64,000 bases of DNA, taken from the NCBI RefSeq assembly GCF_017873415.1, contig NZ_JAGGKD010000010.1, positions 1-64,000 on the forward strand, in the 5' to 3' direction. A program made the position numbers and the translations under genes. This DNA is from Methanolobus bombayensis. Its GTDB lineage: Archaea; Halobacteriota; Methanosarcinia; Methanosarcinales; Methanosarcinaceae. Below the pieces are notes generated by a model that saw nothing but the letters and a program-made list of their open reading frames with translations, made no database searches and was not told the DNA's origin. Positions 8,978-17,727 of the stretch are shown here, one piece after another. Every line of letters starts with the position of its first letter. Positions within the stretch are counted from its first letter, which is position 1.

Positions 8978-9628
8978 ATGACAAGAGATCAATTTCAGCA
9001 AAGTCTGGATACGCTTAAAGAATTCGTTATAGAAATGGGAGAATTGTCCCATAATGCTCTTGCTAGCTCAAAGGAAGTATTGATAACAAAGGATACAGAA
9101 CTTGCTGAAAATATATTTGAGGGCGACCAGAAAATTGACGAGTATGAACTGAAGATCCAGAAATGTGCAACACAACTGATAGCACGCCAGAATCCAACTG
9201 CAGGAGATATGAGGTTAGTTATTTCCTGCTTTAAAATAGCAATTGATCTCGAAAGAATGAGTGATCTGGCAGTAGATATTGCTAATGTTGCTAAATGTAT
9301 GGAAAAAGAGAGTACAGAACCATTAGACAATATTATGAAAATGGCTGAGATATGTGACGAGATGTTGCAACAGACGATCAAAGCCTTTGAAACAATGGAT
9401 AGTGAACTGGCAAAGTCAATTTCCCTTAAAGATGACGATGTTGACAGGTTATTTTACGGAACGCAGAATAAACTTATTGAAATGATGATAAAGGATAAAA
9501 CAATCATCAGCAACGCTTCACATCTTCTTTTAGTGCTCCGCTATCTTGAAAGATTCGGTGATCATGCATGTAATATATGCGAAAGTATTGTTTACATTTC
9601 TGAAAGCCAGAGAGTCAATCTCAATTAA
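8978..9628 (+). CDS. phoU: Phosphate signalling protein PhoU (copy 1)
   Basis: PhoU is a two-repeat three-helix-bundle protein that restrains Pst activity and phosphate signalling. The 216-residue product has both repeats, with the metal-cluster helices LERMSDLAVDIAN and LERFGDHACNICE. It closes the pst operon. A hairpin followed by T-rich DNA lies directly downstream, separating it from the second phoU. Confidence 0.92.
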   Translation: MTRDQFQQSLDTLKEFVIEMGELSHNALASSKEVLITKDTELAENIFEGDQKIDEYELKIQKCATQLIARQNPTAGDMRLVISCFKIAIDLERMSDLAVDIANVAKCMEKESTEPLDNIMKMAEICDEMLQQTIKAFETMDSELAKSISLKDDDVDRLFYGTQNKLIEMMIKDKTIISNASHLLLVLRYLERFGDHACNICESIVYISESQRVNLN

Positions 9629-9645
9629 TTCACAAAGAATTGGAC

Positions 9646-9693
9646 CATCCAGGAAAACAGTTCTCAACTTTTCTGGATGATTTCTGTTTTTAA
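9646..9693 (+). terminator. Terminator after phoU copy 1
   Basis: CATCCAG (9646-9652) pairs with CTGGATG (9673-9679), extended by AAAA/TTTT with a one-base bulge, and is followed by TTTCTGTTTTT. It separates the pst operon from the second phoU. Confidence 0.6.
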
Positions 9694-9820
9694 ATTCAGA
9701 ACTTGCAATTTGAAGGAAAGTTCAACAAAATATACATCAAAATCCACACATTACAAGTTTTCAGCCGAATAATTAAAATCATACTGAAAGAAAATTAAGT
9801 ACAAGAAACAGGGTGGAAAA

Positions 9821-10471
9821 ATGACGCGCACAAGATACCACGAAACTCTTGATATTTTGAAAAATGATGTGAAAGAAATGGGTAAACTGGCACATGAAGC
9901 CATTGACAATTCAATTAAGTCTTTGAAAGAACTTGACAAAGGACTCGCACAAGATGTCATTGATGGAGATCAGCCAATCGATGATTATGAAATGAAAATT
10001 GAAAGATCAATATCCCAGATAATAGCACTTCAAAGTCCTACTGCAGGAGACATGAGATTTGTCACCTCATGTTTGAAAATAGCAATTGATATTGAGAGAA
10101 TGAGTGATCTGGCAGTGAACATTGCCGAGATCACAAAAGAAATAGAGGGAGAACATGTCAAGCCCCTTGTGGACATTCCTAAAATGGCAGAGATGGCAAA
10201 TAACATGCTGGAAGATGCAATGACAGCCTTTGAAAACAATGATGCTAAACTGGCCGAAGATACTGCAAAAAGAGATGACGAAATTGACAAATCATTCTAT
10301 GCAATCGAGAAAGAACTTATTGAAATGATGATAGAGGATGATAGCATAATAACCAATGCATCACATCTTCTATTCGTACTTCGTTACATTGAAAGAATAG
10401 GCGATCATGCATGTAATATATGCGAAAGCATAGTTTACATTGCAGAAGGTCAGAGAAAAGATCTTAATTAA
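9821..10471 (+). CDS. PhoU paralogue (copy 2)
   Basis: This is a second PhoU of exactly the same length (216 residues) as copy 1 and similar throughout, including IERMSDLAVNIAE and IERIGDHACNICE. It has its own GGGTGG ribosome-binding site, and the hairpin upstream suggests a separate transcript. It probably arose by tandem duplication. A division of labour, for example one copy for transport control and the other for gene regulation, is only conjecture. Confidence 0.88.
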   Translation: MTRTRYHETLDILKNDVKEMGKLAHEAIDNSIKSLKELDKGLAQDVIDGDQPIDDYEMKIERSISQIIALQSPTAGDMRFVTSCLKIAIDIERMSDLAVNIAEITKEIEGEHVKPLVDIPKMAEMANNMLEDAMTAFENNDAKLAEDTAKRDDEIDKSFYAIEKELIEMMIEDDSIITNASHLLFVLRYIERIGDHACNICESIVYIAEGQRKDLN

Positions 10472-10489
10472 TCTTAAAAATAGGACAGG

Positions 10490-13213
10490 TTAAAAATCGA
10501 ACAACGAACTCTGTGATTTTTTGTCTACAGGTTGTTGTTGGGCTTTAACTCCACTTTCTTTTTGCTTGAACTTTTTTATTGGAGACTCTGGCGGTTTATC
10601 TGAAAAATCAAACAGACCTTTCTGTTTAGAGTCATAATCGAGGCTTGCAATATCCACACCAAATACGCCCAGAATCCTTTCTACCGGGGGTAATAGCTGC
10701 TTTTTGACATAATAGTCCACATCAATGGTAAGATTGTTCTCCTTTACATATTCCGGATCTTCAGCACGGTTCACAAACAAGTCCTTTCCAGCAACGATAA
10801 CAAAGGGAATGCGTTCTCCTACAGGAGGAGGAGTTCCAGTTCTTTCCTCTATCTTTTCAGCTACTGTCAGATGAGGTTGTTTATTCTTATATCTCGAAGC
10901 TTTTTTAGAGAACATACGAGTCATGGTCAGGTCCTCAATAATGTCGGAATCTTTCCTGACATCGATGTTTCGCACACCATCCACAACACTGCGAACATGC
11001 TGCACAGCAGCTTCTACATTACCTTCCTTAAGAACCAGTTCAAGTATACGGTTAAGAGTCTTGGATGTAAGCTCACACCAATCCCTGCGTACAGTTTCCA
11101 TACCTTTTACTTTAATGCCATCCTTCCATTCATCCCCTGAACGTTCGAATACCCATATTGCATAACGTTTCTTTGCGATGAACAGTGCGCGTTTTGCTAT
11201 TGATTCGAATTCAAGTTCCATGGGATCCGGAAGGGAGGAAGATACTGTTCCTGCAATCTTCTTTCCAACCAGACCAGCATTGTCAAGGGTAATTTCCTGC
11301 TTTGAACTGCACTGAACAAATACACTGTCAGTATCCCCATAGACCACTGAAAGTGACACAACCTGATCATCTGGTTCAATAGGAGACAGTTCCTCTGTGA
11401 AATAAGCTGAACCTTCTTTAAGGATTACCTTACTTATGCCACCATTAATGAGGGCACGAGTACTGAGAATATTATCTCTGCCAAAACTAGTTACTGCATT
11501 TGCAAGAGTGAGACTGTAAAGCCTTGCACGGGTATAACCAGAGTAACCATAAAAGCTGTTAAGCAGGATTTTCAGGGCAAGCTGGGTTGCATCAAGAACA
11601 CGATATTCCGATTCATCTGATGCATTCTTCATTCTCTTTTTTGTTTCTGTCCTTCGCAGGAGCAAATTTTCAAGAATAGATGGCATTATGCCTTTTGCAA
11701 CCTCAGAAGAAACAAACTCTCCACCGGAAGGAGGAACTATTGTTTCCCCGTTTTCAGGACGATCCTGATCCACAACTGTTGTATAACACAGGTTGTGAGC
11801 CATCATAATAGTAGGATAAAGTGATTTGTAGTCAAGGATTACAACATTTTCAAGAAGACCTTTTTTGGGCTCCAGTACCTCACCACCCTTCAGACCTTCA
11901 CTACTGCGATTTCTCATGGCTACAAGCTCATCACTTGGCTTTGGAGGAATAACTCTATCCTGCCTGCCATATTCCCTCAAAAGCAGGTTATCAACCATTG
12001 AGGTCTGACCTCCATCGACAACTTCCTGGAGGAGAGAACCGCTTACCCGGGCTACAGCAATATGTTTATCAAGAAGACGCAGTTTAAGGATTAGTTCTAT
12101 TGCAAGTTCAGAGTCCCTACGTGCATAATCTATGAATTTTAAGATCTTTTCACCGGAATCATTCCAGTATTCTTCCATCTCAGATGGAGCAACATCCAAT
12201 TTCTCCATATCAAGCAATTCTTTTGCCACATTCCTGAGAGTATATCGCTTAAGGCTGTACTGGCTTCGCAGAAGCGGCAACGCATCAACTACAACTCTGC
12301 CGGGAATGGAAACCATTGTACGATTGCCTATCTTACGATAACTCAGAACCCTGCCATCACGACCAACAGTAGGCCTTATTGTGTCTCCAGATCCGCAAAG
12401 AATGGCAACCCTGTCTGCAATGTAAGGAATATCAAAGTCATTTATGTTATAACCGGAGACGATGTCTGCATCATATTCCTGAAATATCTCAAAGAAATTG
12501 TTAAGCATCTGAGTTTCAGAGTCAAAACAAAGAACATCCTCACCTGTCCCTTCTACCTGTTTGGAAACCAGAACAAGAGTGTCATGACCTTTAAATGCAG
12601 GACTGAAGGACATACTGATCATAATCACAGGAGATGTTTCAGGCACGGGCATAGAACCATCTATAGGAAGACATTCGATGTCAAATGAAACATGCTTAAG
12701 TGGAGCTATAGAGAGCTTTTCGGTTTCTTTGAGAGAAGAAGCCGTAAAAACCGAGTCACAATAAATATGATCATCAGAAAATGGACTTTCAGAAATTGCC
12801 TCTGCTGTGACCCAACCCATACCATGGAGATCCATGTCAATCATAAAACGATTCCTGAAAAGGATATCGGTTTCATATACCTCCTTTACACCAGGAAGAG
12901 TAAGCACATCATCACGTATTTCAGGAACATTACGTGGTTCCATGGTAGTAATACGTAGCATTGGTTTCTTTGACACCTGATAACCTACAGGTTCAAATTT
13001 TGGAACAATATCAACCTTTTTAATTACGTCAAATCTTTCTTTCAACATAATAGAGAGCTTATCAAGCTCACCATCTGCATTCATATAAAAATAAGGTTCA
13101 AATTCCGGTACAAAACAACAGACGCTCTGACCATCTTCAGCCCTACCAAAAAGACGGACTACCGGACCACTTTCGTGTCCGATGTAATCAGCATCCAGTA
13201 TCTGAAAGTTCAT
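10490..13213 (-). CDS. polB: Family B DNA polymerase
   Basis: This is a replicative or repair DNA polymerase of family B, 907 residues and without an intein. Exonuclease motifs are SFDIECLP (Exo I), NINDFDIPY (Exo II) and YARRDSELA (Exo III). Polymerase motifs are DYKSLYPTIM (A), LLNSFYGYSGY (B) and YGDTDSVFV (C). The C terminus holds two PCNA-interacting-peptide-like motifs, QKGLFDF and, as the last residues, QSSLFDF. It converges on phoU copy 2 with an 18-base gap. Confidence 0.96.
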   Translation of the reverse strand: MNFQILDADYIGHESGPVVRLFGRAEDGQSVCCFVPEFEPYFYMNADGELDKLSIMLKERFDVIKKVDIVPKFEPVGYQVSKKPMLRITTMEPRNVPEIRDDVLTLPGVKEVYETDILFRNRFMIDMDLHGMGWVTAEAISESPFSDDHIYCDSVFTASSLKETEKLSIAPLKHVSFDIECLPIDGSMPVPETSPVIMISMSFSPAFKGHDTLVLVSKQVEGTGEDVLCFDSETQMLNNFFEIFQEYDADIVSGYNINDFDIPYIADRVAILCGSGDTIRPTVGRDGRVLSYRKIGNRTMVSIPGRVVVDALPLLRSQYSLKRYTLRNVAKELLDMEKLDVAPSEMEEYWNDSGEKILKFIDYARRDSELAIELILKLRLLDKHIAVARVSGSLLQEVVDGGQTSMVDNLLLREYGRQDRVIPPKPSDELVAMRNRSSEGLKGGEVLEPKKGLLENVVILDYKSLYPTIMMAHNLCYTTVVDQDRPENGETIVPPSGGEFVSSEVAKGIMPSILENLLLRRTETKKRMKNASDESEYRVLDATQLALKILLNSFYGYSGYTRARLYSLTLANAVTSFGRDNILSTRALINGGISKVILKEGSAYFTEELSPIEPDDQVVSLSVVYGDTDSVFVQCSSKQEITLDNAGLVGKKIAGTVSSSLPDPMELEFESIAKRALFIAKKRYAIWVFERSGDEWKDGIKVKGMETVRRDWCELTSKTLNRILELVLKEGNVEAAVQHVRSVVDGVRNIDVRKDSDIIEDLTMTRMFSKKASRYKNKQPHLTVAEKIEERTGTPPPVGERIPFVIVAGKDLFVNRAEDPEYVKENNLTIDVDYYVKKQLLPPVERILGVFGVDIASLDYDSKQKGLFDFSDKPPESPIKKFKQKESGVKAQQQPVDKKSQSSLFDF

Positions 13214-13277
13214 GACTTACCTTACAGGCTTGCAGCATATATGCTTTGCGTTGATATAAAACAAAAATAAAGAAGAG

Positions 13278-13388
13278 TGCCCGGAGCGTGACTCGAACAC
13301 GCGACCTCCAGATATCTCAGGAGATTTTGGACGCACGGAAATTTATTCCCTATGAGTCTGGCGCCCCAACCAACTAGGCTATCCGGGC
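13278..13388 (-). tRNA. tRNA-Met (CAU), elongator, with intron
   Basis: The acceptor stem GCCCGGA/TCCGGGC, the D arm and the T arm (GCGTG TTCGAGT CACGC) are intact. The anticodon stem CCAGA/TCTGG encloses CAU and a 37-base intron at 13314-13350, after position 37. The junctions form a canonical bulge-helix-bulge: outer CCAGA/UCUGG, bulge AUA, central CUCA/UGAG, bulge UAG, inner GGA/UCC. The mature length is 74. The anticodon stem lacks the GGG/CCC pairs of initiator tRNA, so this is the elongator. Confidence 0.93.
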
Positions 13389-13486
13389 AGTGCAGCACCT
13401 AAAAGGACAAAGTCCTATTAAAGCATATCGATTGAAAGAGAGACTGTCCAAATAATAAAAATGATTTTAAAAAGGATTGGCCAGGA

Positions 13487-14092
13487 TCAATATCCAGTTG
13501 ATTCGGCCAATGTGAGTAAAACATCAATATCTTCTGTTGCGCCATCTACGACAAATACAAACTTGCCGTTGCTCCATATGAGAGCATATCTTTTAACGTC
13601 CTCCGACCCTACAGTTACATAATCAAGTATTTGTACAGCATTATGCCCATTTACAGATACATTTGTAAATCTGTCACCAACTCTGAGATTGCTGAATTCA
13701 GACTTGTATGTAGTGATGAATTCTTCGGCATTTTCAGCACTGTTTGTTTCAATAACTTCAAGTTGAACATCAGTAGACTCCGAGTACAGGTAGAGACCTT
13801 CCAATCCTTCTACAATACCTTCGATTTCTACGTAATCTGCACCTATTTCATCTGCAGAAAGTTCATGTGTACCAAGCAACTCATAATTTTCAGGCAAATT
13901 CTCAGTTGGTACGAGATCAACAATTGAAGATGAGCCAGCAATAGTGTCTACACTCATCATATCAGTAGAACCAGAAGCATTCTCTAAATCCTGTACATCT
14001 GTTGCAGGCGTTTCTTCTACAAATTCATCCGTGCAACCGGAGATAGACAACATTAAGATGCTTAATATCAAAACCAAAATGATTTTTTTCAT
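13487..14092 (-). CDS. Predicted secreted lipoprotein, unknown function
   Basis: I do not recognise the family. The 201-residue product starts with a lipoprotein signal (hydrophobic stretch ending LSISGC), then an acidic linker and a compact domain from about residue 60 to the end, with YELLGTHEL, a run of acidic beta-like strands, and a C-terminal YALIWSNGKFVFVVDGA. A GAGGTG ribosome-binding site precedes the ATG. It lies just downstream of the S-layer gene on the same strand and may be part of the cell envelope, but no function can be assigned. Confidence 0.75.
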   Translation of the reverse strand: MKKIILVLILSILMLSISGCTDEFVEETPATDVQDLENASGSTDMMSVDTIAGSSSIVDLVPTENLPENYELLGTHELSADEIGADYVEIEGIVEGLEGLYLYSESTDVQLEVIETNSAENAEEFITTYKSEFSNLRVGDRFTNVSVNGHNAVQILDYVTVGSEDVKRYALIWSNGKFVFVVDGATEDIDVLLTLAESTGY

Positions 14093-14170
14093 GGTTACAC
14101 CTCTTTGAAAAATAATATTGAATTAAAAAAAGATAGTAAGAAGGGATTAACCCTTCTTCATTTTAAATGT

Positions 14171-16201
14171 TTAGTCTCTTCTGACGAGGTATGCTACTGC
14201 AAGAAGTCCAGCTACTGCGAAGACTGCTTCAAATCCAGGGGATTCTTCTTCAGCAGGTTCTTCAGTAGTTTCTTCTTCTTCCTCTTCTACAGGAGTTTCT
14301 TCTTCTTCCTCAGCAGGCATTTCCTCTTCGGTTACTTCTTCTCCCTCAGTAGGCATTTCATCTTCTTCGGTTACTTCTTCCTCTTCCTCAGGTTCTTCTA
14401 CAGCCATTTCGTCACCGATTGTTCTCTCGACGAGTGGGTAGTATCTGAGTGTTGTGGAGTTGTCTGCAGTCTTAAGCATCATACCTTCTGCAAGGTCGAT
14501 TTCCTTGTCTTTTGAAAGTGTGAGTGTGTTGGAGTTGAACATTGAAATAGTTTTACCAACTGCATTAACTTCAAGTTCTCCAAATTCATCAGAGGTTTCA
14601 ATCTCCATTACGTTCTCGTAATCAAGGAGCCAGAGACCTTCAACAACAGCAAGGCTGTCTACCTGACCCTGGAAAACATCAGTAATGAGTACTCTGAAGA
14701 CGATTACATCAGACTGGTCACCGACATCTACGTCATAGTCCCAGGTTGCTGAATCTTTGTTTGAAAGATCGACGACTTCATCCTCGACGAATTCTCCATC
14801 CTTGGAGAGTTCCATCCAAACCTTGTCACCCTCTACATCGATCTGCTTTGCGGTAAGTTCATAGCCGCCAGCGAGCTCAAGTGCGGAGCCAGTCCTGAGT
14901 GTGTACTTATCATCTGTGTCGAGAAGGAGCTTTACAAGCTCGCCTGCATCATCGTCATCTGTTGAAACATATTCCTGTGCAAAGAGTCCAATGATTGGGA
15001 ATGTAGTATTGTCATCTGTGGTATCTTCATCAGCAAAGTCAGCCTCGTATGATGTCTGAACGATGGTTGTGTTGTACCAGAGACCTTCTTCATCTGCAAC
15101 TGATCTACCAGCTACAGTGATGGAGAGGGTTTCTGAACCTTCGTTATCATCAAGATCATACCAGAAGCCTGCGAAGTTATCTGTTGTCCACTCTGTTGTT
15201 TCGTCGTCAAGTGCGATGCTACCTCTAATTTCATAAGTTCCTGGTTCGGTGTATTCCTTCAAGACGTAGAACCTGAGGAGATCATTTGCATCATCTGCAG
15301 TCTGAATCTTCATACCTTCTGCAAGGTCTATGGTCTTATCCTGTGAAAGTGTGAGTGTACCAGAGTTGAACATTGAAATGGTTTTACCAACTGCATCAAC
15401 TTCAAGTTCTCCAAATTCATCGGAGGTCTCTACTTCCATGATGTTCTCGTAATCTACGAGCCAGAGACCTTCAACTACAGCAAGGCTGTCTACCTGACCC
15501 TGGAAGACGTCAGTAATGAGTACTCTGAAGACGATTACATCAGACTGGTCACCGACATCTACATCGTAGTCCCAGGTTGCTGAATCTTTGCCTGTGAGGT
15601 CGACAACTTCATCCTCAACGAATTCTCCATCCTTGGAGAGCTCCATCCAGACCTTGTCTCCTTCTACATCGATCTGCTTTGCGGTAAGTTCATAGCCGCC
15701 AGCGAGCTCAAGTGCGGAGCCAGTCCTGAGTGTGTACTTATCATCTGTGTCGAGAAGGAGCTTTACAAGCTCGCCTGCATCATCGTCATCTGTTGGAACA
15801 TACTTATCAGCGAAGAGACCGATGAGTGGGAATGTGGTATTATCATCCGTGGTATCTTCGTCAGCGAAGTCAGCTTCGTATGCGTTCTGTACGATGGTTG
15901 CATTATACAAGAGACCTTCTTCCTCAATTGTATATCCATTATAATCTACAAGAGTTGAGTCATTTATAATTGTTATTTCTTCACTTGCAAGATCTTCATC
16001 GATATCATACCAGAAGCCTGCGAAGTTTGTAGTGTTAATTACGATGTCACCATCTCCAGCCTGCTGGCCGAAGATATCCTCAAAGTCAGTGCCATTGAAA
16101 ATGGAACTGCGCACTTCTACGCTGTCCACTGCAGTTACAGGCATAACTAATGCTGCAAGCGCAATAAGAGCAACTAATGCGATTGTTGTAAATCTTTTCA
16201 T
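14171..16201 (-). CDS. S-layer protein, duplicated Methanosarcina-type domains, PGF-CTERM
   Basis: This is the major surface-layer protein of Methanosarcinales type. The 676 residues comprise a signal peptide (MKRFTTIALVALIALAALV), two tandem copies of the S-layer domain (DUF1608-like, about 277 residues each), an acidic Glu/Thr stretch, and a C-terminal PGF motif, hydrophobic helix and RRD, the recognition signal for archaeosortase processing. I chose the ATG at 16201 because GGAGGA precedes it; the longer open frame has no such site. The repeats share a 132-bp stretch identical at DNA level. Confidence 0.92.
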   Translation of the reverse strand: MKRFTTIALVALIALAALVMPVTAVDSVEVRSSIFNGTDFEDIFGQQAGDGDIVINTTNFAGFWYDIDEDLASEEITIINDSTLVDYNGYTIEEEGLLYNATIVQNAYEADFADEDTTDDNTTFPLIGLFADKYVPTDDDDAGELVKLLLDTDDKYTLRTGSALELAGGYELTAKQIDVEGDKVWMELSKDGEFVEDEVVDLTGKDSATWDYDVDVGDQSDVIVFRVLITDVFQGQVDSLAVVEGLWLVDYENIMEVETSDEFGELEVDAVGKTISMFNSGTLTLSQDKTIDLAEGMKIQTADDANDLLRFYVLKEYTEPGTYEIRGSIALDDETTEWTTDNFAGFWYDLDDNEGSETLSITVAGRSVADEEGLWYNTTIVQTSYEADFADEDTTDDNTTFPIIGLFAQEYVSTDDDDAGELVKLLLDTDDKYTLRTGSALELAGGYELTAKQIDVEGDKVWMELSKDGEFVEDEVVDLSNKDSATWDYDVDVGDQSDVIVFRVLITDVFQGQVDSLAVVEGLWLLDYENVMEIETSDEFGELEVNAVGKTISMFNSNTLTLSKDKEIDLAEGMMLKTADNSTTLRYYPLVERTIGDEMAVEEPEEEEEVTEEDEMPTEGEEVTEEEMPAEEEEETPVEEEEEETTEEPAEEESPGFEAVFAVAGLLAVAYLVRRD
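14833..14964 (-). repeat. 132-bp exact repeat inside S-layer gene, copy in domain 2
   Basis: This stretch is identical, base for base, to 15664-15795 in the other S-layer domain. The spacing of 831 bp equals 277 codons. Flanking repeat sequence is similar but not identical, which suggests recent homogenisation. Confidence 0.9.
15664..15795 (-). repeat. 132-bp exact repeat inside S-layer gene, copy in domain 1
   Basis: Partner of 14833-14964, within the first S-layer domain and in the same reading frame. Synonymous positions are also identical, so constraint on the protein alone does not explain the match. Confidence 0.9.
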
Positions 16202-16718
16202 TAAATTTTCCTCCGTATTTAATTCGTGTAAAAGAGTGAGAATCAAAGAATAAAGCGAATTTCGCCCTATTAAATCTTCTAGCTTCAGACAAACAGTGGA
16301 GTTCGTCCATTGCCGAAGGAGACTTCATCACCCTCCTAATCCCGTCATATTGGATTACAAGTGTTCTATTAAACAATTGCCGTATTAAATCTTTTGTGGT
16401 CTATATCAGAACAATTATCGCATTGCATTGGCAAACATCGATGCAATTGACGGGAAATGTCGAAGTCACATTGAAATTTAAAAGAAAAAACAGACAAAAC
16501 GTGAACTAATATTTACTAATCGTCGATGCTATATTACATTGCATATTATATTTTTCATTGAATATCGATAAAATCAAAGTCATTATACACGGAATAGTTC
16601 AATATATTTATATATGTTATAACATAAAAGAGACATGAAATAAAGTCTGGCAATATACACAAAAATTTTGACATAATCGATGAGGGATATTACCAATCAT
16701 TAGGAGTGAATAAATAAG
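16202..16718. promoter_or_regulatory. Divergent promoter region of S-layer and KaiC-like genes
   Basis: This is 517 bases without a credible gene. Two near-identical elements, GCCCTATTAAATCTT (16264-16278) and GCCGTATTAAATCTT (16379-16393), read on the minus strand as BRE/TATA boxes for the S-layer gene, predicting leaders of roughly 45 and 160 bases. A hairpin (GACAAAC/GTTCGTC) at 16293-16312 lies in the longer leader. On the plus strand ATTTATATATG (about 16606-16616) precedes the KaiC-like gene and runs into a perfect 14-bp palindrome, TATGTTATAACATA (16613-16626). Confidence 0.5.
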
Positions 16719-17498
16719 ATGTTCGATGGTGCAGTTTCTGAAGAGATATCAATGGATGATGAAACAAATCGTGTCAAGACAGGCATTCCGGGTTTTGACG
16801 AATTATGCGGTGGCGGCCTTATCCGTGACAGGACTTACCTGATATCAGGTACTTCTGGTGCAGGTAAAACTAATTTTTCCATCCAATTCATTTACAACGG
16901 GATAACGAAATACGGGGAAAACGGAATAATTGTCGCAACCGAAGAAAGGCCCGAACAGATAAGAGAAAACGTTCTCAAGTTTGGATGGGATCTACAGGCA
17001 CTTGAAGACGAGAATAAGCTTGTTATCATTGATGCATGTTCCACCAAGATTGGAATACCGTCACAGGAAAAATATGTAGATGTAAGACCTTTTGATATCA
17101 GATCCATGATGGACCAGATTATTGCTACGCAAGAAGAGATCAATGCAAAGCGTGCACTTGTTGACTCTACAACATCCGTGAGTTTCTACCTTCAGGACCC
17201 TGCCAAAATTAGAATAGAACTCCTGAAACTTAGCACCACGCTGGAAGTCATAGGTCTGACCTCCATGATGACATGTGAGCTTATTGACGAATCAAAACCT
17301 TCAAGATTCGGTGTTGAAAACTTCGTCACTGACGGTACTATAGTATTATACTACAAAAGGCACGAAAATGTTAGAATGAGGAGTATGGAAATATACAAGA
17401 TGAGAGGATCAGATCACAGTAAGAAGATTCATCCATATGATATAACTCCCGGTGGATTTGTGATACATCCACACGAAGAAGTATATTCAATGTTCTAA
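16719..17498 (+). CDS. KaiC-like ATPase, single domain
   Basis: This 259-residue RecA/KaiC-type ATPase has TGIPGFDELCGGGL at the domain start, Walker A SGTSGAGKTN, an intact catalytic Glu pair in IVATEERPEQ, and Walker B ALVDSTTSVSF. The C-terminal strand region ends KIHPYDITPGGFVIHP, as in other archaeal KaiC-like proteins. An AGGAGTG site precedes the ATG. Its stop codon overlaps the end of the convergent zinc-ribbon gene. The neighbourhood (two KaiC-like genes, a zinc ribbon and a winged helix) suggests a regulatory module; its input and output are unknown. Confidence 0.85.
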   Translation: MFDGAVSEEISMDDETNRVKTGIPGFDELCGGGLIRDRTYLISGTSGAGKTNFSIQFIYNGITKYGENGIIVATEERPEQIRENVLKFGWDLQALEDENKLVIIDACSTKIGIPSQEKYVDVRPFDIRSMMDQIIATQEEINAKRALVDSTTSVSFYLQDPAKIRIELLKLSTTLEVIGLTSMMTCELIDESKPSRFGVENFVTDGTIVLYYKRHENVRMRSMEIYKMRGSDHSKKIHPYDITPGGFVIHPHEEVYSMF

Positions 17499-17641
17499 AG
17501 ATCAGGAAACATCTCTTCATGGCCGCATTCAACACATTTGTAGATTGCCAGCGTGCGGCCAAAGTGATCATGCCTTTTTAATGTAGGATATCTCCAACGG
17601 TTCATTTTACCTTCACAAACAGGACATCTGTAATTCATCAT
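17495..17641 (-). CDS. Small zinc-ribbon protein (48 residues)
   Basis: A short open frame encodes 48 residues with two CxxC pairs, CPVC near residue 6 and CVEC near residue 36, about 26 residues apart, the pattern of a one-module zinc ribbon. GGTG lies just upstream of the double ATG, and a TATA-like stretch is present in the divergent region beyond it. It is convergent with the KaiC-like gene, overlapping by four bases, and divergent from the two-domain KaiC-like gene. It could be a nucleic-acid or protein adaptor; I cannot name a family. Confidence 0.75.
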   Translation of the reverse strand: MMNYRCPVCEGKMNRWRYPTLKRHDHFGRTLAIYKCVECGHEEMFPDL

Positions 17642-17727
17642 TTTCACCAACAAGTAATTATATAAAAGAGTATATTAAATTAACGAATAAACAATTATCC
17701 AACATACAAAAAAAAACCAAAGATAAA

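Noticed and set aside
14105-14515. 136-residue plus-strand frame rich in Phe and Ser opposite the S-layer C terminus
   Set aside because: It is the antisense of the Glu-rich repeats; the composition is an artefact.
16086-16376. Open frame beginning inside the S-layer leader, with GGAGGGTG before its ATG
   Set aside because: It overlaps the S-layer start out of frame and becomes Cys/His-rich nonsense over the signal-peptide codons. An upstream regulatory reading frame is conceivable but not supported.
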